The notes: generated by a model from the letters alone, not told the origin. A stretch of 64,000 nt of DNA from Helianthus annuus (GCF_002127325.2 NC_035444.2:37669140-37733139); one strand, 5' to 3'; positions 1-10,666 are shown, numbered from the stretch's first letter. Numbers and translations are program-made.

Positions 1-1
1 C

Positions 2-517
2 GAGTTATTTCAACTAGAAGAACTAATTCTAAATTGGTCAAAAGAACTTAGGAAGGATTTTATTGATCCGCCCCAAGATGATGACCATGAGGAAATGTTG
101 GAATCGCATTCTGACAACCTCGTTGCTCCCGAAAATACCTTCATACCTAGAAAAGACTTGGACGATAGTCGTCCCTGTGCCGATTGTGCCGTGAAGGACT
201 CCCCATCGACTTCGTTCGATGCATACATAGACCTGAGCGATTTGGCATACACCTTCTTTAACGAGAGCCCGGAAAAGGGTTGGACTTGTCCACCTAGAAT
301 GAAAATAGGAATTACCCTCACCGATAACCTCTTGCGTTCTCGCCTTAGTATAGGACAATTAAGGTATCTTAGGCACTTTGGGGTTGTTCCAACAAATCAA
401 GAACCACCCGATATAAATAAGCTCCTTAGGAGCAACAAACTCCATAAAACAGCCTCCCGACACGGGGCCGTGTCCGGTCAACACGACCCCGTGCTCGCTC
501 AGAAGATTCTCTGCTGA
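2..517 (+). CDS. Retroelement-associated ORF, 5'-truncated by the window edge, product unknown
   Basis: The frame is open from base 2 to a TGA at 515-517, about 171 residues; the first in-frame ATG is at 95, but upstream codons are open and give an acidic, helical-looking stretch, so the true start is probably outside the window. It contains a Cys pair (DSRPCADCAV) and an Asp/Leu-rich middle. I recognise no domain. The last 25 codons run through a GC-rich palindrome repeat (from about 460), so the C-terminus is encoded by repeat DNA also found in non-coding parts of the same element. It precedes the small ORF at 1044 and lies upstream of the PPT-like motif, a position fitting an extra ORF or the pol tail of a Tat/Athila-type element. 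It may be degenerate. Confidence 0.45.
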   Translation, partial: ELFQLEELILNWSKELRKDFIDPPQDDDHEEMLESHSDNLVAPENTFIPRKDLDDSRPCADCAVKDSPSTSFDAYIDLSDLAYTFFNESPEKGWTCPPRMKIGITLTDNLLRSRLSIGQLRYLRHFGVVPTNQEPPDINKLLRSNKLHKTASRHGAVSGQHDPVLAQKILC

Positions 518-1953
518 TTCTGTCAGAATACGGACAAAATGTGTCAGGATTTTCTCTGCACACGGGGCCGTGTCCAGTGTGCTGTCGTTTTCTTTAAATG
601 CAGCCTGATTCCTGCTCATTTTTGACCACTTCACTAAACAGAGATTCCTGGGATCTTCACATATACCATCCTAGGTAAGTGCTAAAAGAAGGTTCCCAAG
701 GACCATCTTGTCTTTTCCACTTTTGTTCATTTCTCCTTCTTTCAAAATTTTTCAAACATCCCCTCCATGGAAGCTTGGAAACCACATGACTCCAATCTTC
801 TATGTGAAGTTTGTAAGATTATTGGCTGCGGATTCTTGTTTAAAGTTAGTTCCATAACTTTGTTTTAAAATTATCTAAGCTTAAACCACAGATTAAAGAT
901 GTTAAAATAATTTAAAACCCAAGAATCGTTAAGACAAAAATCCTGCAGACGACTGAACACGGGGCCGTGCTCAGTGAGCACGGGGCCGTGTTCGAGGTAC
1001 TGTTCTGCAAAAGTTTAGTTATCTTCGGTTTCTTTCACAGAAAATGGCCAGCAGGAATAGCGGATCATCTTCACGAAATAACCGAAATGGAAGAAGGTCG
1101 TCCACAGCAGAAGATTCCCTAGTAAACTACGTTTACGCTTTGAGGGAAGCCATAGACGAAATGATGGGAGTAGAAGAAGCATTAGTGGACCGTATTAATC
1201 ATCTGACGGTAGGATTGGAGGGCTGTCTTCGAGAAGTAAACCTCCTGCACCAGAGGTTAAACCTTCTCGCTTCCCCGCCTTTGGTTCCCGTAATAACCCA
1301 AAGAGCGTGGAATGTAGTGCCCGAGGTCATCATTCCGACCGAATGGCACGCCATGCACCAAGTGCCTCAGCAAAGGGTGGTGCAAGGAGTCCCGGTGAAT
1401 GTTCCTCCTCAAGCCACTGAAGAGAATGAAGCTGCTTTCTACCTCCCAAGGGAGATAGAAGAGTGGCTTTGAAAAACAACCGAGGAGCCGTCGGCTAAAG
1501 GGTGTTACTACATCGGGAAGCTATTTCTGAAATTTTCCTAAATAAGTAGAACATTTATGATAACCTCATGTATCCCCTAGTTATTTAGCTAACTATATGT
1601 AATTCTCTATGTTTGCAATGATATGATGGTTTCTAAGGTTTGATGGTTATTAATAAATAAAACACACTCATGGTGGTAATGGATGAAAAGGGGAACGAGA
1701 AAAATGGCCCCATGCACAAAGAACAGAGCAACCCGACACAAATCTCCATCACAGAAGGCTCAACACGGGCCGTGCCCAACCAACACGGCCCCGTGCTGAG
1801 CCACCTGCAAAAAAACGCCCAGTTCAGGTAACTGGACACGGGCCGTGTTCAGCGGACACGCCCCCGTGTCCAGGCTTCTGTCTTATTTCTTTAATTTCTG
1901 TTACTGGCACCTGACCACGGGGCCGTGCCCGGTCACCACGGGGCCGTGTCCAG
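460..1953. repeat. Dispersed GC-rich palindromes, CACGGGGCCGTG family (first group)
   Basis: The near-palindrome CACGGGGCCGTG and one-base variants recur at about 461-498, 561-572, 957-992, 1760-1797, 1835-1880 and 1915-1953. They are often in pairs separated by 8-12 bases, so that each pair can also fold on itself. They sit in otherwise AT-rich DNA and inside the end of the first ORF. Confidence 0.85.
1044..1472 (+). CDS. Small 142-residue ORF in the 3' region of the retroelement
   Basis: It starts at ATG 1044 and ends at TGA 1470-1472. The N-terminus is Ser/Arg/Asn-rich and basic (about residues 1-25). It is followed by a likely amphipathic/coiled-coil helix (about 30-75, Leu/Ile/Val heptad-like spacing) and a Pro/Val-rich C-terminal half ending in an acidic tail. 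There is no catalytic motif and I cannot name a family. The ORF is well isolated from the upstream ORF (517) by palindrome-rich non-coding DNA and lies about 560 bp before the first PPT-like motif, so it belongs to the retroelement rather than to a host gene. A nucleic-acid-binding accessory protein is possible but unproven. Confidence 0.4.
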   Translation: MASRNSGSSSRNNRNGRRSSTAEDSLVNYVYALREAIDEMMGVEEALVDRINHLTVGLEGCLREVNLLHQRLNLLASPPLVPVITQRAWNVVPEVIIPTEWHAMHQVPQQRVVQGVPVNVPPQATEENEAAFYLPREIEEWL

Positions 1954-2029
1954 GATGCCAGTAACATAAATCTTTGCTTTTTAACCCACTTTTACACATT
2001 CTAATCAACCGAAAATCTTATTTTTGGGA

Positions 2030-2068
2030 CACATTGAGGACAATGTGTAATTTAAGTGTGGGGGGGAT
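2030..2068 (+). other. Polypurine-tract-like motif
   Basis: A stem-like ACATTGAGGACAATGT precedes AAGTGTGGGGGGGAT. This is the layout of the conserved 3' motif in Tat/Athila-type elements. It is not directly followed by a recognisable LTR start; about 1.6 kb of non-coding DNA separates it from the first LTR copy. Confidence 0.5.
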
Positions 2069-3657
2069 GCTAAAACCTTGAATTTTGCAAATCCTAATTA
2101 CAAGCCTTACACAAAACTCTATTAGAACCGCTAAACACCTCAAATTTTTTTCAAAAACTTTTCGTTTCTTTTTTACTTGTCTTGGTTTAATTTGGGAATA
2201 ACAAGTTCTAAAAAGTTTATATTTTTACAAATTTACAACCGATAGCGTCGTAATAACAAAGAACCAACATAAGAAAATTACGAAACGGCATAACAAGTCT
2301 AGTTAAAAATTCGATTATATATACTTGATCGCATTAAAAACCCATTCCCACAAAAGTGAGTTTTGAGCCTTTATTGAGCATACAAATATACATCTTTAGA
2401 CTAAATGCTCATTTTTCGTTTCTTGTGTGAATAGCCGCTTGGTTCTTACAACTCTAGAACTTGCCACGACGATACATTCCCGGTCCTTACCAACTTAAAC
2501 CCAAGTAAGTAAGTGATGGAGGCATTAGGACTAACCATATTTTTCTTTCTACACCATTATTTTTCATTTTTTTTACCACCTACCCAAAATCCCCATACTT
2601 AGCCCCTTTGAGCCTAAACCTTTCATTTCATTACCCTAAAACCCTTTTTACCCACCAAAAACCCTTTTTTATTTTTCACCCTTTATTTTAGTAACAAGCT
2701 TGGTTTTTCGTAAGCTCGCTATTTTATGTGACTTATTAAAAAATATATATATGATGAAGTCAAAAACAAACAAAAGCTATATAAAAGCTTGTTTGGAGAA
2801 ATACTTCAAAATAAAGAGTCACTAAAAACAAGGTGTGTCACGAAAACCGACGCTTTTTACGATTTTCGCCCTTTTATTAACCACTAACCCAACCACCCAC
2901 CTTTAACCCAAGCCTAACCCTTCACCCAAAAAGTCCTCTTGATATTTACAAAGGTAAAAAGTTAAAAAGGAGGAGGATTGATTGCTTGGCAAGCCTATGG
3001 AAGGCGTAAGTTCCATGCCGCTCTCGAGTGATTCACTAAAAAAAAATACACCTTCGGCCGAGTGTTGAGTGATCTCCCGTGAGGTATGTGAACTTGTATA
3101 TAAATGGAATTTTAATAAGGCATGCTATGCCCGAATAAGTAATTTATCCTGTGAAACGTTCTAAATAAATCATAACGAATAGGATCACAGATGCGTACTG
3201 CGATAGGTCGTGTTCGAACGTTAGGGATGGACCCCTTTGCGTGGAGGTGCTAATGTGGCCCGGATTTGGGTCTGGGGGAGCTGTCCCCGCATTCCCTGGG
3301 TTGGTGGGGAGTAGATTATCCCTGGTAGTGTTGTTTTGGTGATCAGTCATGATTTTTTGAGAGAGAGAAGGATGGTTGCAAAAGTGCTAAGAGTAGCGGT
3401 GGGCGCCAATGATGAAACAATGGTTAACCGGGCAGGGTTAACTCACTGGTCTCGTCAAGAAGGGTTAATCCCTTCCTCTCGAGGATCGCTGGCTGGTCAC
3501 CGGTAGGTTGATCTCCTGCACAAGGAAACAAACCGTGACTCGTAACAAGGAGGATGGGGTGGGGGGTGCTCCTTGTTACCACTCTCCGGCGTGAAAATCA
3601 GTAGTCTGCTTGGGAAGCAAAGTATGATAGTAGTAGTAGTGAGAGAGTTCTGAAGAG

Positions 3658-4447
3658 TGATGTATGTAAAATGCAACATATAAATCACATCAATTAAGGC
3701 ATAAAACTAACCCTTTTTAAGTACTAATGTTGGAAAAAGAGTGTTTTTGTCTTCCTTTTGTATTTTCAGGATGAAATGAGCTCAAATTCACAAAAGAAGC
3801 AAAAAGACAACTAATTCTAGCATAAATACAAGAAAAGGAATAAAAGTAGACTGCCCGAACCCTCAACAGCATCCTCCAGAGCAAAGAAGAGAAAGCAGAA
3901 GTCTGAACACACCCCGTGCTCAGCCAGCACGGGGCCGTGCCCAAGAAGCAGCATAAAAGACAAACTTATAGAAGCTTCTATTGCCCACCACAGGGCCGTG
4001 TCCAGCGGGCACGGGGGCGTGGTGAAAGTACAGCAGGCGCATTAATTGTAGTTGCGAATTACAATTAATGAGGAGAGAGAGTGTCAGACGGGCACGGGGG
4101 CGTGTCCAGTGGACACGGGGCCGTGCCCAGCCTTCTGTTCAGCCTATAAATAGGAGTGCTTGGTTTCATTTCAACTCATCCCTTGGCACACCACCTCTCT
4201 CACACTTCATCCACCACCCACCACCACCATAACACCATCATCCACCACCATCATCCATTGTCCATCGTAGAGTGTGTGAGTCGTCTCGGGATCCAAGATT
4301 GATCGTAAGAGTTCTTGACAATGAAGGCCATGTTTGCCTAAGTCTCTTACATCACTTGGTGAAGACAAGTGTTTAGTATAATACTTTTTATTTTCAATCT
4401 TTTGCACTTTTTATTTGGTTTTGTATTAATGACTTTAATAACTAGTT
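3658..4447 (+). repeat. Partial LTR copy (5' 790 bp of the LTR)
   Basis: It begins TGATGTATGT and matches 4499-5272 almost base for base (by eye a few percent differences plus a 15-bp length change near 4240). It includes the same palindromes and a TATAAATA at 4145-4152. After 4447 it breaks off and joins a 50-bp internal stretch ending in a polypurine tract. It is therefore a truncated LTR placed directly upstream of a full one. Confidence 0.75.
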
Positions 4448-4972
4448 ATTTAAAGAGTTTTGCTTGAGGACAAGCAAAAGTTCAAGTGTGGGGGTATTTG
4501 ATGTGTGTAAAATGCAACATATAAATCACATCAATTAAAGCATAAAACTAACCCTTTTTAAGTACTATGTTGGAAAAAGAGTGTTTTTGTCTTCCTTTTG
4601 TATTTTCAGGATGAAATGAGCTCAAATTCACAAAAGAAGCAAAAAGACAACTAATTCTAGCATAAATACAAGAAAAGGAATAAAAGTAGACTGCCCGGAC
4701 CCTCAACAGCATCCTCCAGAGCAAAGAAGAGAAAGCAGAAGTCTGAACACGCCCCGTGCTCAGCCAGCACGGGGCCGTGCCCAAGAAGCAGCATAAAAGA
4801 CAAACTTATAGAAGCTTCCATTGCCCACCACGGGGCCGTGTCCAGCGGGCACGGGGGCGTGGTGAAAGTACAGCAGGCGCATTAATTGTAGTTGCGAATT
4901 ACAATTAATGAGGAGAGAGAGTGTCAGACGGGCACGGGGGCGTGTCCAGTGGACACGGGGCCGTGCCCAGCC
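3905..4972. repeat. Dispersed GC-rich palindromes, CACGGGGCCGTG family (second group, in LTR U3)
   Basis: There are three paired sites in the partial LTR (about 3905-3942, 3988-4022, 4092-4131) and the equivalent three in the full LTR (about 4746-4784, 4829-4863, 4931-4972). The last pair in each set ends only about 14 bases before the TATA box. Confidence 0.85.
4450..4498 (+). other. Polypurine tract region preceding the LTR
   Basis: GCTTGAGGACAAGC (an imperfect palindrome), then AAGTGTGGGGGTATT, ends exactly where the LTR TGATG begins. This is the expected place for plus-strand priming. Confidence 0.7.
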
Positions 4973-4984
4973 TTCTGTTCAGCC

Positions 4985-4992
4985 TATAAATA
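4985..4992 (+). promoter_or_regulatory. LTR TATA box
   Basis: TATAAATA lies in a GC-poor run immediately after the palindrome pair. The same motif is at 4145-4152 in the partial LTR. It is the likely core promoter of the retroelement. Confidence 0.6.
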
Positions 4993-5575
4993 GGAGTGCT
5001 TGGTTTCATTTCAACTCATCCCTTGGCACACCACCTCTCTCACACTTCATCCACCACCCACCACCACCATAACACCATCATCCATTGTCCATCGTAGAGT
5101 GTGTGAGTCGTCTCGGGATCCAAGATTGATCGTAAGAGTTCTTGACAATCAAGGCCATGTTTGCCTAAGTCTCTTACATCACTTGGTGAAGACAAGTGTT
5201 TAGTATAATACTTTTTATTTTCAATCTTTTGCACTTTTTATTTGGTTTTGTATTAATGACTTTAATAACTAGTTACTTATGTTGAAGGTGATCTTTCCTT
5301 ATCGTTTGTCCGTGGTGTCTTGGCATTATTTTACTGTCTATATAAAATAAAAGATTTTCACCATTCATATCTCCACGGTCTATATGGAGGTATGTTGGCT
5401 ACCTGGTCGGGGGTTAAGGGAACGGTTTGGTAAGGGTCTTGCCCTTGTTCAGCGTTTAGAGGTCCTGCAAGGGACCTGGGTCAAATTTAGTAGGATCTCC
5501 TTCAATGCCCATAGGTATTGGATGGCGGGGATCCAAACTCTTTGACCCCCTCATGAGTTAACTACTATTAATACT

Positions 5576-5790
5576 ATAACCCGGCTATTTAGGACTGTAT
5601 CCCTGCTGACTCAGACTACTTAGTCGAGGGTAACGTCACCGCCGAAAGCGGGGCCTACCACAATTTGCATTAATAACTTAATTCATTATCTTTCAATAAT
5701 CCGACCCTTTAGGATTGTATCCTTGCTGACTCAAACTACTGGGTTGAGGGTAACGTCGCCTTCAAAAGAGGGGCCTACTACAATAACTAA
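5576..5790 (+). repeat. Imperfect tandem pair of about 110-bp units within the LTR
   Basis: Each unit carries a segment like CTGACTCA-ACTACT-GAGGGTAACGTC followed by GGGGCCTAC. The units diverge by roughly a fifth, so the duplication is older than the LTR copy at 3658. Confidence 0.6.
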
Positions 5791-6177
5791 GATAATCTCT
5801 TAAACAAGTGCAAAAGTGCGAAAATAATCAAAGGTTATACTAATACACGTGTCGGATCCAAGTGATTCATCTTGTCTATCTGTTTTTATTTTATTTTATT
5901 TTTCAGCATTTAGTTAGTTTTTATTTTCTTATTTTAAAAACATTTTTCTCACTTTTTGATTTGATTAGACGTTGAGGATAAACCGGTATTAAAAGCTCTT
6001 GTGTCTTTGGACGACCTCGGTATCTTACCAACACTATACTACGTCCACGATGGGTGCACTTGCCCATATGTGTGTTTAGTGTTAGTGAATATCGTGTTTT
6101 ATAAATTTAAAACTTGGCTAAAAGTGTAAAAGGGGCTTAATTATACATCAAAAATATATTACACTACACACGCATCA

Positions 6178-6834
6178 AAGAGATACCTAAAACCTGGTTT
6201 GGGGTTGGTATTTATAGCCGAGGAGTGAAGGAGGAGGTAGATGGATAGACTGACGGCATGCTGCACCTTTGCAGGTGTGTCAGACATGTCGGCCGGGGAG
6301 GCGACGCCATGTTAGTCTGCTGCTTACGTAGTCCTGACAGGCGGCTGCCATTGGTGCTACTTGCTCTGTGGTGTCAGTCCCACTTGATGAGTAGGCAGGG
6401 TGCGGTGCAAGCCGCATCGCTGTCTGCGGTAACTGTAGATGTTCCCGCGTCCTACTCTTCTGATCAAGAAATACGCGAGATGCGGTGCCAGGCCGCATCG
6501 TCGGCTGTGGTGACTGTTGCTGTCATCCAGCTTCTCTGTATTGATAGAAGTGTTCACTGGATGTGGTGCGGGGCCGCATCGCTGTGAATACTTCCGTTTT
6601 CATACACCAGATGCGGTGCCAGCCGCATCGCTATACCGTTCTCATATTCCAGGTAAGTCCTCTATCACTGGACAGATTGGATTCAACCACTGTGTCGATG
6701 CGTTCCCGCACGGACCTAAGTATGTTGTTAACTAGTGGGGGTTTTGATAAGGGTAATGGTCACTCGCGGTCGATGCTGACGCAAGATCTGGGACCATACC
6801 CCTTCAAGTTGTCACATAGATTAACACAATTATG
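6178..6834 (-). mobile_element. Probable minus-oriented LTR fragment with GATGCGGTGC palindromes
   Basis: There is no coding signal; the short frames here are palindrome artefacts. On the minus strand a CTATAAATA box (6209-6217) lies downstream of four copies of an inverted repeat GATGCGGTGC-GCCGCATC (6399-6419, 6479-6499, 6560-6580, 6610-6629). This is the same palindromes-then-TATA architecture seen in the recognised LTRs of this window. Neither end could be fixed, so LTR identity is an inference. Confidence 0.4.
6209..6217 (-). promoter_or_regulatory. Possible TATA box of the minus-oriented LTR fragment
   Basis: CTATAAATA on the minus strand, preceded by GGC as in the LTR of the element at 26460-35175. 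Confidence 0.35.
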
Positions 6835-7532
6835 ATAAAAATAGTCTCATTTCCATTATGATCAATCGTCTCGGGTTACAGTAGAATCGAAGTAGGATAC
6901 AACAGGAGTACAAGAATCAATAGGTAGGAAGTACGACTAGACTTGCTAACAATAATAAAGTATCAAAACGCAGGACGTTACACCCGGGTGTCCTTAAGGT
7001 GTGTACTTCACAATCAAAAGTATGAGTTCAAAGCATATAAGATGTTGGTTATGGTGTATTTATCTTACAAAAATCAGAAATTAGTGTAAAAACTATATGT
7101 ATGAACTTTCCTCATTCAAAAATATGTTACTAAAAATATCAGCTAATTGAAAATGCATTAGAATATTTGAAGTTTATACGAATATAAAAATAGTCTCATT
7201 TCCATTATGATCAATCGTCTCGGATTACAGTAGAATCGAAGTAGGATACAACAGGAGTACAAGAATCAATAGGTAGGAAGTACGACTAGACTTGCTAACA
7301 ATAATAAAGTATCAAAACGCAGGGCGTTACACCCGGGTGGCCTTAAGGTGTGTACTTCACAATCAAAAGTATGAGTTCAAAGCATATAAGATGTTGGTTA
7401 TGGTGTATTTATCTTACAAAAATCAGAAATTAGTGTAAAAACTATATGTATGAACTTTCCTCATTCAAAAATATGTTACTAAAAATATCAGCTAATTGAA
7501 AATGCATTAGAATCTTTGAAGTTTATACGAAT
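6835..7532. repeat. Tandem duplication, two 349-bp units
   Basis: Units 6835-7183 and 7184-7532 are nearly identical; I count about four base differences by eye. Each begins ATAAAAATAGTCTC and ends TTTATACGAAT. No ORF. The high identity points to a recent unequal event. Confidence 0.9.
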
Positions 7533-7673
7533 TTAAACCAAATAAATTATTATTTTTCCAACAAATAGAAAATATTAGAAGGTTGCAATCATAGAATAGA
7601 CAGCTACTTAAAAATGCTATCTCCTCCAAGCAGGGCATGATCATATCAAAAATACATATAAAGAAATAAATGA

Positions 7674-9382
7674 GAGTTAATTACTGTTTTCGTCCCTGAG
7701 GTTTGTCAAAAATAACGGTTTCAGTCCATTAGTTTAAAAATTGCGATTTCAGTCCATTAGTTTCATTTTCGTAACCATTTCAGTCCACTAACTTAACTCC
7801 ATCCATTTATTTTGTTAACTTGGAGTTAACTAACTAATTCAGGGACGGTTTGCGTCAGTTTAGAAACACAGAGACTTAAGTGTAAACTCTAAAACATTAA
7901 AACAAAAAAAATAGTAAATTCCAAAAAATCAAAAAAATTCCAAAAAACCAAAGAAATTCCAAAAAATTCTAAAAAATAATAAAAATTCTAAAAAATCATA
8001 AAAATTCTAAAAAACCCAAAAAATCCGTTTCGGCGCGAATTGTTTCAAACCCGAACCGTTTCGACGGGAACCGTTTCGACCCGTACCATTTCGACCCGAA
8101 CCGTTTCGAGCTGAACCGTTTGGAGCTGAACCGTCCGAACCGTTTCGAGCTGAACCGTTTCGACGCGAACCGTTTCGACCCGTACCGTTTCGAGCCGAAC
8201 CGTTTCGACCCGTACCGTTTCGAAGCCGAACCGTTTCGAGCTGAACCGTTTCGAGCTGAACCGTCCGAACCGTTTCGAGCTGAACCGTTTCGACGCGAAC
8301 CGTTTCGACCCGTACCGTTTCGAGCCGAACCGTTTCGACCCGTACCGTTTCGAAGCCGAACCGTTTCGAGCTGAACCGTTTCGAACCGAACTGTTTCGAC
8401 CCGTACCGTTTCGAAGCTGAACCGTTTCAAGCCGTACCGTTTTGAACCGAACTGTGCCGTTTCGAACCGAACCCTTTCGAGCTGAACCGTTTCGAACCGA
8501 ACCGTGCCGTATCGAACCGAACCGTTTCGAGCTGTACTGTTTCGAACCGTACCGTTTCGATGCGAACCGTTTCGAACCGAACCCTTTGGACCCGAACCGT
8601 TTCGACGCGAAGCACGGTTCGATACGGCACGGTTCGATACGGCACGGTTCGCGTCAAAACGGTACAGCTCGAAACGGTTCGGTTCGATACGGCACAGTTC
8701 GGTTCGATACGACACGGTTCGGTTCGAAACGGTTCAGCTCTAAAGGGTTCGGTTCGAAACGGCACGGTTCGGTTCGAAACGGTACGGCTTGAAACAGTAC
8801 GGGTCGAAACGGTTCGGTTCGAAACGGTTCAGCTCGAAACGGTTCGGCTTCGAAACGGTACGGGTCGAAACGGTTCGGCTCGAAACGGTACGGGTCGAAA
8901 CGGTTCGCGTTGAAAAGGTTCAGCTCGAAACGGTTCGGGTCGAAACGGTTCGGGTCGAAACGGTTCGGTCGAAACGGTACGGACGGTTCAGCTCGAAACG
9001 GTTCGGGTCGAAACAGTTCGCGCCGAAACGGATTTTTTGGATTTTTTAGAATTTTTATGATTTTTTAGAATTTTTATTATTTTTTAGAATTTTTTGGAAT
9101 TTGTTTGATTTTTTGGAATTTTTTTGATTTTTTGGAATTTACTATTTTTTTGTTTTAATGTTTTAGAGTTTACACTTAAGTCCCTGTGTTTCTAAAACTG
9201 ACGCAAACCGTCCCTGAATTAGTTAGTTAACTTAAAGTTAACAAAATAAATGGATGGAGTTAAGTTAGTGGACTGAAATGGTTACGAAAATGAAACTAAT
9301 GGACTGAAATCGCAATTTTTAAACTAATGGACTGAAACCGTTATTTTTGACAAACCTCAGGGACGAAAACAGTAATTAACTC
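7674..9382. mobile_element. Foldback Mutator-like element (non-autonomous MULE), TSD AATAAATGA
   Basis: Terminal inverted repeats start GAGTTAATTACTG and are nearly identical for about 250 bp. They are flanked by a perfect 9-bp direct repeat AATAAATGA (7665-7673 and 9383-9391), the TSD size of Mutator-like elements. Inside the TIRs come short A-rich/T-rich arms. The core is built of a roughly 10-bp unit (GAACCGTTTC and variants) in one orientation up to about 8610 and in the other from about 8650. The whole 1.7 kb is thus one large palindrome. No transposase is present. Confidence 0.9.
8024..9036. repeat. Decanucleotide satellite core, inverted about 8610-8650
   Basis: Dozens of degenerate repeats of GAACCGTTTC with spacers such as GAGCT, GACCC or GACGC. 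The orientation flips at the centre, where CACGGTTCGATACGG units sit. Because the unit length is not a multiple of three and stops are rare, long Arg/Phe/Glu/Thr-rich frames arise in several frames on both strands; these are not genes. Confidence 0.85.
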
Positions 9383-9617
9383 AATAAATGACAAGTTGTA
9401 TGTTTGATTTATTGGATACAAACTTATAATAGATCATAAAATAATGAACCGACCAAACTTTAAGAATCATATGGTAGGTACGTCTGCTCACCACAATTTA
9501 TTTTGTTTTCTTTCTATTTTATAACAATATAATATAATATATACATACATCTCATACATTGTCAAGTTGATATTGTTTGTATATATGTTTATAAAGGTAC
9601 GTTAATATCATTGCAAC

Positions 9618-10295
9618 TAGAGGTGCTCAGAATTCGTTTCGAATTTGAAAAATTCGAAATTCGATTAAATTCGATTCGATTATCAAGAATTCGTTTCGAT
9701 TATAAAAAATCGAATATGAATCGAATACGAATTTATAATTTCAAATTCGATTCGAAATTCGAATAAAAATTATATATTTTATTTTATATTTTTATATATA
9801 ATACATATATAACTTTTATTGGGCTATACTATAAATTATTTTCAAAATTTATTCCAAGTATTAAAATTACCCATTACCAAACCCACTACATGACCCATAA
9901 CTAAAACCTAAGTAGTAAATCTATTAATAGATTTCTAACCCTAAAAATATTAACTTGTAGTGGTTATTCCCGAATTCTCGTTTTGAATGTTAGACTTATG
10001 ATACTTTATTTGGAAATTTTTAATGTGATATCGTGCTTTATGGTTGCTTTAAAATTTATGTTTCATTTTAATAGCTTTTATTTGTTTTAAAAGAAACTTA
10101 ATCAAATCGAATTTATTCGAATTCGATTCAAATTTTTAATCGAACACGAATTGGGTTTTTTATTCGAATATGAATTCGAATCGAATTCGGTAGATTTTAA
10201 TCGAATACGAATCGAATTCGAATTCAAGGAAAAATTAAAAATATTCGAATAATTCGATTCGAATAATTCGAAATTCGATTCGATGAACACCCCTA
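9618..10295. mobile_element. hAT-type MITE, 678 bp, TSD ATTGCAAC
   Basis: Ends are TAGAGGTGCTCA and, on the other strand, TAGGGGTGTTCA, flanked by a perfect 8-bp duplication ATTGCAAC (9610-9617, 10296-10303) as expected of hAT. Subterminal regions on both sides are packed with ATTCGAATTCGATTCGA-like repeats that pair with each other. The centre (about 9780-10090) is plain AT-rich DNA. No transposase. Confidence 0.85.
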
Positions 10296-10303
10296 ATTGC
10301 AAC

Positions 10304-10666
10304 GAAGTTTCAAATTCATTATCATAACATTTTTTGATACACGCCTTTTATAAGTGTACGTAAAAACATATTGTTTTTTTAACGTGTATAACTTTTTATG
10401 CAATAATGCAACTTGTTTTATTCATGGCTTAGAAATCTACGATCCCGAACATTGCTTAATTCTAAGTCCATCTTTTACGGATTTGTCTAAGTTAGGTACA
10501 TCTTTTTTAATCAATTTTTAAATTTCAAACAATACAGTGTTTTTCGAAGAATCAATGTATCCTTGGCAATGAATAAAAACTTTAAAATAAGATATCAAAT
10601 CCAATATGCATGCGTCTTTTTACCTAGAAAATCTTATTGTGAAAAAAGGATTTCAATATTGGTATA
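10304..10666. other. Unassigned AT-rich spacer
   Basis: I see no ORF, terminal motif or repeat pair in this stretch. Confidence 0.5.

Larger units (their letters stand above)
1..6177 (+). mobile_element. 3' part of a Tat/Athila-like Ty3/gypsy LTR retrotransposon
   Basis: The window opens inside an LTR retrotransposon running on the plus strand. Seen: an open reading frame from the first bases, a second short ORF (1044-1472), two polypurine-tract-like motifs of the TTGAGGACAA...AAGTGTGGGGG type (about 2035-2068 and 4460-4498), and a terminal LTR (4499-6177) with inverted ends TGATGTGTGT/ACACGCATCA. No gag, RT or integrase domain lies in the window, so the lineage is inferred from the tract motif and layout. 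The long non-coding 3' region (1473-3657, 2.2 kb) holds nothing I can read as coding; it is AT-rich with scattered GC-rich palindromes. Confidence 0.7.
4499..6177 (+). repeat. Complete LTR, 1679 bp
   Basis: It starts TGATGTGTGT directly after a polypurine tract and ends ACACGCATCA; the termini are inverted repeats of each other with one mismatch. A TATA box lies at 4985-4992 and paired GC palindromes lie just upstream of it. The distal part contains an imperfect tandem pair (about 5576-5790). No ORF of interest. Confidence 0.75.

Noticed and set aside
2069..3657. Possibility that this is a complete LTR following the first PPT-like motif
   Set aside because: I found no matching inverted ends, TATA or second copy in the window, so it is left as internal non-coding DNA.
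4207..5234. Short frames repeated at 4207-4407, 4548-4784 and 5000-5234
   Set aside because: They lie in LTR sequence, overlap on opposite strands, and occur twice only because the LTR head is duplicated.
6258..6835. Cys/Arg/His-rich frames on both strands
   Set aside because: They follow the GATGCGGTGC palindromes; no protein-like pattern, and the region looks like an LTR.
7996..9049. Long Arg/Phe/Glu/Thr-rich reading frames on both strands
   Set aside because: They are produced by the decamer satellite of the foldback MULE; several frames are open at once and the composition simply repeats the unit.
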